Shown: piece by piece, positions 1 to 5,494 of the stretch | Layout: every line of letters begins with the position of its first letter | Numbering within the stretch: position 1 is the first letter of the stretch | Origin: CACZQA01 sp050943615 | GTDB lineage: Bacteria; Actinomycetota; Coriobacteriia; Coriobacteriales; QAMH01 | Direction: 5' to 3' | Assembly: GCA_050943615.1 (NCBI GenBank) | Contig: JBMNPN010000105.1 | Location: forward strand, 1-6,543 | Length of the DNA stretch: 6,543 bases | The notes under the pieces: generated by a model | The model's input: the letters and a program-made list of their open reading frames with translations, nothing else | Database searches by the model: none | Told to the model about the DNA's origin: nothing | Position numbers and translations under genes: made by a program

Positions 1-494
1 TTTTGGCGGAGTGTCGTTCTGACTGGATACCAAACCCACACGTGGCGCCCACACGCCCACACGCCGTTTTGGCGGAGTGTCGTTCTGACTGGATACCAAA
101 CATTATGGACGGCATTCCACCGGATACGCGGTTTTGGCGGAGTGTCGTTCTGACTGGATACCAAACGCTACTCGCTCGGAATATCCTCTACTGCCGTTTT
201 GGCGGAGTGTCGTTCTGACTGGATACCAAACAACACCGCCGGTTGAATCGTATCCGAACCAGTTTTGGCGGAGTGTCGTTCTGACTGGATACCAAACTTG
301 AGATACCTTTTGCTGACATGTACGAGGTTTTGGCGGAGTGTCGTTCTGACTGGATACCAAACGACTTCGGCGACATCGACTTCCGACTCCTCGTTTTGGC
401 GGAGTGTCGTTCTGACTGGATACCAAACTGGGCGTTGAGCTGGTTGCCCTGTTCCTCGGTTTTGGCGGAGTGTCGTTCTGACTGGATACCAAAC
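1..494. CRISPR. CRISPR array, 8 repeats and 7 spacers, cut by the left edge
   Basis: A 36-bp repeat, starting GTTTTGGCGGAGTG and ending GACTGGATACCAAAC, occurs at 1-35 (its first G lies outside the window), 66-101, 131-166, 196-231, 262-297, 327-362, 393-428 and 459-494. All copies are identical. The seven spacers are unique, with lengths 30, 29, 29, 30, 29, 30 and 30. The repeat ends are partly complementary (GTTTTGG against CCAAAC). A 36-bp repeat with about 30-bp spacers, a GTTTT start and an AAAC end is typical of type II (Cas9) arrays; type V or VI would also fit the lengths. No cas gene or clear tracrRNA anti-repeat is in the window, so the type is inferred. Orientation is open: the head and tail resemble type II-A repeats read on the plus strand, which puts the leader off the left edge, yet the copy at 494 shows none of the decay often seen at the leader-distal end. 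Confidence 0.98.
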
Positions 495-783
495 CCGCCG
501 CCAATGCTTGCTCTAGAAATCAACATTCTCACGCCGCAGTTTACCTGCGCGTGACATTTGTGCCGCTCGCGAAACACTTCTGTGAAGACCCTATGAAAGC
601 AGTTCACGCACGGTGGAGAAGCTCCCTATACTCTGCCTTGTCAAGCGCGAGGACTCAGACTTCTCTGCGCACTGCTATTCCCAACATAACCGGGCGTTTG
701 GGACCGACAGGGCCGGCCGTGTGTGCCCTGCGCTCTTTTTCGCCCTTTGGAAAGAAAAGAAAGGAAACGAGACAAGAAAAAAG
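495..783. other. Gene-free stretch between CRISPR array and DUF2798 gene
   Basis: These 289 bases hold no convincing gene. The 36 bases that begin one spacer length after the last repeat (525-560) match the repeat at only about a third of positions, so the array really ends at 494. The stretch is less GC-rich than the coding regions and may include a CRISPR leader or trailer. It contains a plus-strand promoter candidate at 603-632. A perfect TTGACA also reads on the minus strand at 639-644, toward the array, but no good -10 box lies at the right distance. The last 35 bases are A/G-rich and lead into the start codon at 784. Confidence 0.6.
603..632 (+). promoter_or_regulatory. Candidate sigma-70-type promoter for the DUF2798 gene
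   Basis: TTCACG (603-608, four of six matches to the -35 consensus) is followed after 18 bp by TATACT (627-632, a good -10 box). It would start transcription near 639 and give a 5' leader of about 145 nt before the ATG at 784. This rests on box matches only. Confidence 0.35.
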
Positions 784-1386
784 ATGAGCAAGTTGAAGAA
801 AAACGAAACCGAAAACACCGCACGTTCAACGCATCCTTGCACCTATCTCGACTGCCTGGCCGGTCGTGCAGACGTCCCCCAGGATCCCGTCGGCAAGCTG
901 CTATTCACGCTGCTCATGACCGGCGGCATGGTGACCTTTATGGTGTCGGTCAACGCGCTTCACCACGGTGGGCTGGCGGACCTGCGAAGCTCGCTTTGGA
1001 TGTTTCCGCTTGTGGCCTGCATCGCCTTCACGATCCGCATGTTCTATGGCGGACCGCTTGCCGACAAGCTCGCCGAGCCGCTCGTGCTCAGCAGGTTCAC
1101 CGGCGTCAAGCGTGGCATCGGGATGACGGTTCTCAACGTCACAATCATGTCCCCGGTCATGTGCGCCCTTGTAACTTTGCTCCTGCATGGCACAAACGGT
1201 TATCTGAGCGTCTACCCCACCACGCTGCTGCACATCTACCCCATCGCGCTCGCGATCAACTTCTTCATCGTCGGCCCGATCGTCAAGATGCTCTACAACA
1301 ACCTGCTCGCGCCCCGTGGCTCGGGTCAGGCCATCGAGCGCTTCCGCAAGTACGTGATGCCGCTCGCCTACTTCTTCAACAGCTAG
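784..1386 (+). CDS. DUF2798-like four-helix membrane protein
   Basis: A 200-residue protein with a polar Lys/Asn/Thr-rich N-terminus (1-35) and four predicted membrane helices at about 38-59, 70-92, 111-134 and 147-170. It looks like a duplicated two-helix unit: in each half a helix with a small/Met-rich face (LLMTGGMVTFMVSVNAL; IMSPVMCALVTLLLHG) is followed by a helix ending in GGPLADKL or VGPIVKML. This matches my recollection of tandem DUF2798 proteins, whose function is unknown. It should sit in the cytoplasmic membrane with both ends inside. The frame stays open back to a GTG at 613, but the upstream codons read as non-protein-like sequence, so ATG 784 is preferred. Its ribosome site is weak: AAGGAAA at 761-767 is 16 nt away, with purine-rich sequence in between. 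It is a single-gene unit with its own terminator. Confidence 0.85.
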   Translation: MSKLKKNETENTARSTHPCTYLDCLAGRADVPQDPVGKLLFTLLMTGGMVTFMVSVNALHHGGLADLRSSLWMFPLVACIAFTIRMFYGGPLADKLAEPLVLSRFTGVKRGIGMTVLNVTIMSPVMCALVTLLLHGTNGYLSVYPTTLLHIYPIALAINFFIVGPIVKMLYNNLLAPRGSGQAIERFRKYVMPLAYFFNS

Positions 1387-1418
1387 AGAGCAGGAGCCAC
1401 TCTCGAGAAACGAAAAAG

Positions 1419-1448
1419 ACGCCGCCGTATATGGGCGGCGTTTTCTTT
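1419..1448. terminator. Intrinsic terminator, probably bidirectional
   Basis: An 8-bp GC-rich stem (ACGCCGCC at 1419-1426 with GGCGGCGT at 1434-1441) closes a 7-nt loop and is followed by a T-rich tract (1441-1448). It lies 33 bp after the stop codon of the DUF2798-like gene. An A-run just upstream (1413-1417) becomes a T-tract on the other strand, so it may also back up termination from the minus strand. Confidence 0.9.
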
Positions 1449-1541
1449 ATGGGCTTGTGCATGCCAGATGTCGTTTGCAAGGGCACGCACGTCCCTGTTG
1501 AACGGGCACCAGCATCGCAACAAGTCCCTAATCGGCCCCAC

Positions 1542-1585
1542 AAAAAATTGACCCTCCTAGCGCTTCTGCAGCAGGAGGGTCAATT
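1542..1585 (-). terminator. Intrinsic terminator of metY
   Basis: A perfect 13-bp stem (1546-1558 with 1573-1585; core TTGACCCTCCT against AGGAGGGTCAA) has a 14-nt loop. On the minus strand it is followed by six T residues (plus-strand A-run at 1542-1547). It ends 30 bp beyond the metY stop codon, with the T-tract on the correct side for minus-strand transcription. Confidence 0.92.
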
Positions 1586-1614
1586 GGTATCGAAGACGTT
1601 TGCGAAATGGGCCT

Positions 1615-2916
1615 CTAGGCCAGACCCGCCTTCTTCACCTCGTCGAAGGCCTGGTCGAGGTCGGCGATGATGTCCTCTGCCGCCTCGATACCGATGGACA
1701 GGCGGATCGTAGACTGCGAGATGCCCGCCTTGGCAAGCTCCTCAGGGGAGAGCTCGGCATGAGTGGTGTCATAGGGGTGGATGACCAGGCTCTTCACGTC
1801 GGCGACGTTTGCCAGGTCGCTGAAGATCTTCAGGCTGTCGATGAACTTGTAGGCCGCCTCCTTACCGCCCTTGATGTCGAAGGTGAAGATGGAGGCGCCG
1901 CCGTTGGGGAAGTACTTCTCGTACAGCTCGTGGTCGGGATGGTCGGGCAGGCTCGGGTGGTTGAGCTTGTCGACCAGCGGCTGGCCCTGCAGGTAGGCGA
2001 CGACCTTCTTGGTGTTCTCGACGTGGCGGTCGAGGCGCACGGCCAGCGTCTCGGTGCCCTGCAGCAGCAGAAACGCGTTGAACGGGCTCAGCGTGGCGCC
2101 CTGGTCGCGCAGGAGGATGGCGCGGATGTAGGTGACCAGCGCCGCCGGCCCTGCCGCCTGGACAAAGGACACGCCGTGATACGACGGGTTCGGCTCGGTG
2201 AGCTGGGGGTACTTGCCATCGGCCGCTTCCCAGTCGAACGTGCCGCCCTCGACGATCACGCCGCCGAGCGTGGTCCCGTGCCCGCCGATGAACTTGGTGG
2301 CCGAGTGCACCACGATGTCGGCGCCGTGCTCGATCGGGCGGATGAGGTAGGGCGTGCCGAAGGTGTTGTCGATGACCAGCGGCAGCTTGTGCGCATGCGC
2401 GATGGCCGCGATAGCGTCGATATCGGGGATGTCTGAGTTGGGGTTGCCGAGCGTCTCGATGAAGATCAGCTTGGTGTTGTCCTGGATGGCGCCTTCGACC
2501 TCGTCGAGGTTTTGCGTGTTGACGAAGGTCGTCTGGATGCCGAACTCGGAGAGCGTGTGCTCGAGCAGGTTGGTGGTGCCGCCATAGATGGTGTTCTGGG
2601 CCACCACATGGTCGCCCGCCTTTGCCAGTGCCTCGATGGTGTAGGTGACGGCAGCGGCGCCCGACGCCACGGCCAGCCCTGCGCTTCCCCCTTCGAGCGC
2701 CGCGATGCGCTCCTCGAAGACGGCCTGGGTGGAGTTGGTCAGGCGCCCGTAGATGTTGCCGGCATCGCGCAGGGCAAAGCGGTCCGCGGCATGCTGGGCG
2801 CTGTGAAAGACATAGGACGTGGTCTGGTAGATGGGCACCGCGCGCGAATCGGTCGCGGGGTCGGCCTGTTCCTGGCCGACGTGAAGTGCCTTGGTCTCGA
2901 ATTTGTAATCGCTCAT
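1615..2916 (-). CDS. metY: O-acetylhomoserine sulfhydrylase (MetY)
   Basis: A 433-residue cytoplasmic enzyme of the PLP-dependent Cys/Met metabolism family (fold type I). MetY makes homocysteine and acetate from O-acetyl-L-homoserine and sulfide, the direct sulfhydrylation route to methionine; many members also form cysteine from O-acetylserine. Visible signatures are the YGR motif (56-58, phosphate contact across the dimer), Y111 in IYGGT (ring stacking), D183 in VIDNTFGTP (pyridine nitrogen), and SATKFIGGHG with K208 as the Schiff-base lysine. Full length, the long NPNSD segment and the HPYDTTHAELSPEE tail (380-393) favour MetY over the shorter MetB/MetC enzymes. ATG 2916 has a good Shine-Dalgarno, AAGGAG, 8 nt upstream. 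No other met gene is adjacent. A very long leader with a Met-rich small ORF lies upstream, and a strong terminator follows. Confidence 0.95.
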   Translation of the reverse strand: MSDYKFETKALHVGQEQADPATDSRAVPIYQTTSYVFHSAQHAADRFALRDAGNIYGRLTNSTQAVFEERIAALEGGSAGLAVASGAAAVTYTIEALAKAGDHVVAQNTIYGGTTNLLEHTLSEFGIQTTFVNTQNLDEVEGAIQDNTKLIFIETLGNPNSDIPDIDAIAAIAHAHKLPLVIDNTFGTPYLIRPIEHGADIVVHSATKFIGGHGTTLGGVIVEGGTFDWEAADGKYPQLTEPNPSYHGVSFVQAAGPAALVTYIRAILLRDQGATLSPFNAFLLLQGTETLAVRLDRHVENTKKVVAYLQGQPLVDKLNHPSLPDHPDHELYEKYFPNGGASIFTFDIKGGKEAAYKFIDSLKIFSDLANVADVKSLVIHPYDTTHAELSPEELAKAGISQSTIRLSIGIEAAEDIIADLDQAFDEVKKAGLA

Positions 2917-2922
2917 CGTTAG

Positions 2923-2930
2923 CTCTCCTT
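2923..2930 (-). promoter_or_regulatory. Ribosome binding site of metY
   Basis: The minus strand reads AAGGAGAG here, with 8 nt between AAGGAG and the ATG at 2916. This fixes the metY start. Confidence 0.85.
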
Positions 2931-2945
2931 CATTCGTGTTCTCGT

Positions 2946-2965
2946 GTCCGGATACGTACCCGGAC
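2946..2965. promoter_or_regulatory. 20-bp imperfect palindrome ahead of metY
   Basis: GTCCGGATACGTACCCGGAC pairs with itself at 9 of 10 positions: six GC-rich pairs, one A/C mismatch, then three inner pairs. It lies 15 bp upstream of the metY Shine-Dalgarno. It could be an operator or a leader hairpin. No T-tract follows on either strand, so it is not an intrinsic terminator. Confidence 0.5.
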
Positions 2966-3306
2966 GGGTGCCCAAAGCGGGCTGGACAAACAAGTGGTGC
3001 AAGACGAGAGTCGCGGTGTTTCTTCTGAGCCTACCTGCAGCAGACAGACATTTCGAGAAGCGCTCCATTGGAGTTGAGCTGGCAGGGCCCAGATTCGCGC
3101 GAACCGACACGACACCTTCGAGAATACCGCACCTGCGGTGATCTGGTGGACTGATGTTGGAAAAGGCACGCCATCAATTGAGGCTCGCTTTGCCTTCCCC
3201 AGCGCGCAAAGCTGCGCGCAACCCGCGAGATAAAGTCCAGAGCGGCAGGAGAATACTCTTGAGGTGAATGTGGCGCCCGAAGACGCTGAAGCGGAAAAGA
3301 AACCCG
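2966..3306 (-). other. Untranslated metY leader region with hairpins
   Basis: About 340 bp with no protein-like reading frame on either strand; the open frames here give low-quality, Cys/Ser-rich translations. On the minus strand it contains a perfect 7-bp GC stem with a 4-nt loop (3202-3219), a short stem closed by a C(UUCG)G tetraloop (around 3262-3275) and a 5-bp stem ACCGC/GCGGT (around 3126-3139). No motif of SAM-I (the GATGAAACC-type core), T-box or cobalamin elements was found by eye, and no T-tract follows any hairpin. No closer metY promoter is visible, so this stretch is probably transcribed as leader RNA. Confidence 0.45.
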
Positions 3307-3417
3307 CTACGCCAGAGAAATCGACCGGGACATTCGTCTCAGCGAAGGCATGCACATGAACACCATGTCGTGGGTCTCGAAGCTGCCGCGGATGCGGGAA
3401 ACAAATGCTCCGATCAT
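3307..3417 (-). CDS. 36-aa small ORF, candidate Met/Cys leader peptide
   Basis: This small ORF starts at ATG 3415-3417 with a perfect AAGGAGG (3425-3431) spaced 7 nt away, stronger than the ribosome sites of the annotated genes. It ends at TAG 3307. Its middle reads MVFMCM (residues 18-23), with a further Met at 29: five Met and one Cys in 36 residues. There is no signal peptide or membrane helix, and I recognise no family. It lies about 145 bp after a near-consensus promoter and 390 bp before metY on the same strand, so it may be a regulatory upstream ORF sensing methionine or cysteine supply. It could also be a small independent gene, or the intact 5' end of a decayed gene, since the next 340 bp look non-coding. 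Confidence 0.5.
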   Translation of the reverse strand: MIGAFVSRIRGSFETHDMVFMCMPSLRRMSRSISLA

Positions 3418-3566
3418 GTGAATGCCTCCTTTTTTCTCGGTCGACGAAAATAACGCCGCCGCATCATCAGCGCCTGCGCTAAAAAGCACGTGCCAGATAC
3501 TGCGGCCATGCAAAGCTGCGCCAGAACAAGGAACAGGTCACTCTTCCTTCGCTCAGCTTGCATTGC
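3418..3566 (-). other. 5' untranslated leader of the small ORF
   Basis: If the promoter at 3567-3594 is active, transcription starts near 3560 and this stretch is untranslated RNA. It contains short self-complementary pieces (GCACGTGC around 3486-3493, AGCGC/GCGCT around 3469-3480) and ends in the A-rich AAGGAGG ribosome site. No riboswitch family was recognised. Confidence 0.4.
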
Positions 3567-3594
3567 ATAATAACCTAGTAACCCATCAGGTCAA
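3567..3594 (-). promoter_or_regulatory. Near-consensus sigma-70-type promoter reading toward metY
   Basis: On the minus strand TTGACC (3594-3589, five of six) and TATTAT (3572-3567, five of six) are 16 bp apart, with an A-run just upstream of the -35 box. It is the best promoter match in the window. It lies 55 bp past the stop codon of the SemiSWEET-like gene, with the 36-codon ORF and then metY downstream. That implies a leader of about 640 nt before metY. Confidence 0.65.
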
Positions 3595-3649
3595 TAGGTT
3601 TTTTGAAATTCACAGCGAAATTGTTTGCCGAAAGGAACAGAGAGCGACG

Positions 3650-3988
3650 CTAGTGCGCGGTGACCGTCTCCTTCTTCATGGTCTTCGCCTCGTCGCGCTT
3701 GAGCTTGTCGGCAAGCTCGGCAGCCCGGCGGTCGAGCTTGCAGCCACGGGCGTAGACCGCCCAGTTGACGCCCAAGAACAGCAGATTCAGGTAGTAAACG
3801 ATGAGCACCCAGTTGATGCTTCCCGAAAGGTACTTGGCGACGATTCCCGCAACGTAGCCGATCGTAATCAGCGCCAGGAACTGCCAGCTCGTGCCATGCG
3901 CCGTGCCCGACTTGTAGGCCTTGTAGGCATTGAGCGGCCAGGAAAGGCCAAAGCAGACTAGCATTACCGCTTCAAGAACTGAAGCCAT
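3650..3988 (-). CDS. Small three-helix SemiSWEET/PQ-loop-like membrane protein
   Basis: A 112-residue protein with three predicted helices at about 5-24, 34-54 and 58-80, and a charged Lys/Arg/Glu-rich cytoplasmic tail (82-112). The first helix ends in SWPLNAYKAYKSGTAHG, where the WP pair in a GxSWP context resembles the PQ-loop motif; three helices in about 90 residues is the size of a SemiSWEET half-transporter, which works as a dimer. Transport activity and substrate are unknown, and the family link is from pattern only. ATG 3988 is preceded by GGAG (4000-4003) at 11 nt. It is divergent from the LysR-type gene, a common arrangement for a regulator and its target. No clear terminator follows. 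Confidence 0.75.
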   Translation of the reverse strand: MASVLEAVMLVCFGLSWPLNAYKAYKSGTAHGTSWQFLALITIGYVAGIVAKYLSGSINWVLIVYYLNLLFLGVNWAVYARGCKLDRRAAELADKLKRDEAKTMKKETVTAH

Positions 3989-4053
3989 CGTCGATACATC
4001 TCCAAATCAAATGGGTTGAGCAGGGGTTCTTTCCCGAGCACAAGACCAGCCTA

Positions 4054-4091
4054 TTGCTTTGAATTGATAAGTTCTAATATATAATTATTAG
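4054..4091. promoter_or_regulatory. AT-rich divergent control region with an inverted repeat over a -10 box
   Basis: CTAATA (4074-4079) and TATTAG (4086-4091) form a perfect inverted repeat that flanks TATAAT (4080-4085), a consensus -10 box for the LysR gene. The -35 is weak (TTGAAT at 4059-4064, 15 bp away, or TTGCTT at 4054-4059, 20 bp away). LysR regulators bind AT-rich T-N11-A palindromes and usually repress their own gene, so this is a plausible autoregulatory site. The surrounding 4040-4110 is clearly more AT-rich than the rest of the window. Confidence 0.5.
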
Positions 4092-4128
4092 TGAATTAAT
4101 ACCTTTTTGATATGTATTGGACAGCGTC

Positions 4129-5013
4129 TTGGAACTGAATCAGCTGCGCTACTTTCTCGATGTGGCGGATACCGAGCACATGACCCAGAGCGCGAAACGG
4201 CTGCACATCGCCCAGCCGGCGCTCACGCGCTCCATCCACCGCCTGGAAGACGAGCTGGGGGTGGAGCTCTTTGCCCATGAGGGCAGGAACATCCGGCTCA
4301 CCTCCTACGGCAGGCACCTCAAGGAGAGGGCTCAGCCGCTGTTCGAGCAGCTCGAGGGACTCGAAGACGATATGCGGCGCTTCAGCGACGAGCGGCAGCA
4401 CAGCGTGCACATCAACATCGCTTCCGGCTCCAACCTGATGATCGACACCATCATCGCCTACCGGCGCGAGCACCCCGAGGCGGAGTTTCACATCACACAA
4501 CGCTTCGACCCCGGTCATGGCGACATCAGCACCTACACGATGCTCCCGGACGAGCTCGCAAAGCGCAAGGGCGCACTCGTCGCGACCGGATCGCAATCCG
4601 CCACCGAGCTGCACCTCTCCGAGGACATCCTTCTCGCCGTGCCCAAGGACAGCTCCTACCACGGCATCGTCGAGCCCGAAGAGCTCGACGGCAGCAACCT
4701 GATCCGCCTGGCCGGCAGCCGTATCTTGCGCCAGGTCTGCGACCAGCTCTGCGAAAAGCACCACGTCCGGCCTGTCGTCGCCTTCGAAAGCGACAGCCCC
4801 TCGGTCGTCCAGAAGATCATCGGACTGGGAATGGGCGTCGGCTTCTGGCCCGAGCGCAGCTGGCCGCAGATCGACCCCGAGTACGCGCGGCTCGTGCCGA
4901 TCAGCGCCCGCGATTTCCGGCGCATGCTCGTCGTCACGCTCAACGACTCCGCCACAGCCACCAGCGAGGCCAAGCGCTTCTTCGAGTTCTGCCGCGAGAA
5001 GATCAGCAGCTAG
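4129..5013 (+). CDS. LysR-type transcriptional regulator
   Basis: A 294-residue DNA-binding regulator. The N-terminus reads MELNQLRYFLDVADTEHMTQ, then a winged helix-turn-helix (about residues 18-40, with SAKRLHIAQPALTRSIHRLE) and the usual ELGVELF segment. A linker helix (about 58-85) and a periplasmic-binding-protein-like effector domain (about 90-290) follow; length is normal. Start choice: homologues I recall begin MELNQLRYF, which puts the start at TTG 4129. A second in-frame TTG at 4117 would add four residues, and an in-frame TGA at 4108-4110 excludes anything earlier. Neither start has a good Shine-Dalgarno (only GGAC at 4119-4122). The effector is unknown. Likely targets are its own promoter and the divergent SemiSWEET-like gene. 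A palindromic repeat begins 3 bp after the stop codon. Confidence 0.9.
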   Translation: MELNQLRYFLDVADTEHMTQSAKRLHIAQPALTRSIHRLEDELGVELFAHEGRNIRLTSYGRHLKERAQPLFEQLEGLEDDMRRFSDERQHSVHINIASGSNLMIDTIIAYRREHPEAEFHITQRFDPGHGDISTYTMLPDELAKRKGALVATGSQSATELHLSEDILLAVPKDSSYHGIVEPEELDGSNLIRLAGSRILRQVCDQLCEKHHVRPVVAFESDSPSVVQKIIGLGMGVGFWPERSWPQIDPEYARLVPISARDFRRMLVVTLNDSATATSEAKRFFEFCREKISS

Positions 5014-5016
5014 CCT

Positions 5017-5359
5017 GACGCAATCGTTCAGGTATGCGCGCGCATACCCGATGCTTCCGGACATCAAGGCAATAGCACGTCACCTTGATTGCCGCAATCG
5101 TTCAGGCGTGCGCGCGCATACCCGTTCGCTTGTGACGTATCGGCTCTCGTTCGCATGCGCACTCTGTCACAATCTGCCTGGTATGCGCGCGCATACCCGT
5201 TCGCTTGCGACACCTCAGATCCATTCGCACGCCCGTTCTGTCCCAATCCGTCGGGTATGCGCGCGCATACCTGTTAATTTCCAACACCTCAGCCTTATTC
5301 GCGTGCCCGCTCTGTTCCTATCCGCTAGGTATGCGCGCGCATACCCGAAAGAACCTGAC
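5017..5359. repeat. Array of five phased palindromic elements, 74-75 bp period
   Basis: The 18-bp perfect palindrome GGTATGCGCGCGCATACC occurs at 5031-5048, 5180-5197, 5254-5271 and 5328-5345, with a variant (GGCGTG start) at 5105-5122. Start-to-start distances are 74, 75, 74 and 74. Flanks are partly shared: a left GYCRCAA-like and a right TTGYGRC-like arm extend several copies toward a 46-bp imperfect palindrome (5017-5062, 5091-5136, 5166-5211, 5240-5285, 5314-5359). The pieces between copies 2-3, 3-4 and 4-5 resemble each other (ACCTCAG, TTCGCRYGCCC, TCTGT), as in tandem duplication. The piece between copies 1 and 2 differs but has the same length and is itself an inverted repeat (ATCAAGG 5063-5069, CCTTGAT 5083-5089). 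Bases 2-17 of the core are strictly alternating purine-pyrimidine. Function unknown. Confidence 0.93.
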
Positions 5360-5476
5360 AGCAGAAACCCAAGTTACAAATCACAACAATCACAGGGCAA
5401 ACACACCTGGCTCGGGGTACCATGGTTATCCACCAACCAACCTATTCGGGGCAGCGCGAGCCCATCCGATAATCGC

Positions 5477-5481
5477 AGGAG
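5477..5481 (+). promoter_or_regulatory. Ribosome binding site of the lysozyme-like gene
   Basis: AGGAG is 13 nt before ATG 5495, slightly further than usual. It is the only Shine-Dalgarno near the point where the frame becomes protein-like, so it supports this start. Confidence 0.6.
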
Positions 5482-5494
5482 ATTCGAAGCAGCA

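Larger units (their letters stand above)
5014..5494. other. 481-bp intergenic region occupied by a repeat array
   Basis: There is no gene here. The frame of the lysozyme-like gene stays open back to 5051, but that part reads through the palindromic repeats (recurring RAHTRS and YARAYP peptides) and is not protein-like. 5017-5359 is the five-element array. 5360-5494 is C/A-rich (around 5378-5410), then carries the ribosome site AGGAG at 5477-5481. No convincing promoter was found. Confidence 0.7.

Noticed and set aside
495..560. tracrRNA anti-repeat or degenerate ninth repeat after the array
   Set aside because: Only a 7-nt complement (CCGCCAA at 498-504) and about 12 of 36 repeat matches were found, near chance.
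723..1670. 315-aa plus-strand open frame overlapping the DUF2798-like gene
   Set aside because: It is a frame-shifted shadow rich in Arg/His/Pro that runs through two terminators; the other frame gives a clean four-helix protein.
1600..2436. 278-aa plus-strand open frame opposite metY
   Set aside because: It is antisense to a clear full-length PLP enzyme, has no family-like motifs, and its open frame follows from the GC bias of the codons opposite.
2930..3355. 141-aa minus-strand open frame upstream of metY
   Set aside because: The GTG start has no ribosome site and the translation is Cys/Ser-rich without domain or membrane pattern; it is more likely leader RNA.
2930..3560. SAM, cobalamin or T-box riboswitch upstream of metY
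   Set aside because: Read by eye on the minus strand, none of the conserved cores of these families is present; a covariance search would be needed to exclude a divergent one.
3572..3606. Plus-strand terminator (AACCTA/TAGGTT stem followed by T-run)
   Set aside because: The stem is only 6 AT-rich pairs with a 17-nt loop and no plus-strand gene ends here; the same bases make a much better minus-strand promoter.
4096..5067. 323-aa minus-strand open frame opposite the LysR gene
   Set aside because: The LysR reading has a complete helix-turn-helix and effector domain; the antisense product is Asp/Glu/Val-rich shadow sequence.
5017..5359. Second CRISPR array
   Set aside because: Repeat cores are short, symmetric and have drifting flanks; three of the four spacers resemble one another and exceed spacer size, unlike a CRISPR array.
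5426..5434. DnaA box-like TTATCCACC
   Set aside because: It is a single one-mismatch copy, with no cluster and no replication genes nearby.
5051..5494. N-terminal extension of the lysozyme-like protein
   Set aside because: It translates the palindromic repeats, adds no domain and lies before the only ribosome site; ATG 5495 is better supported.
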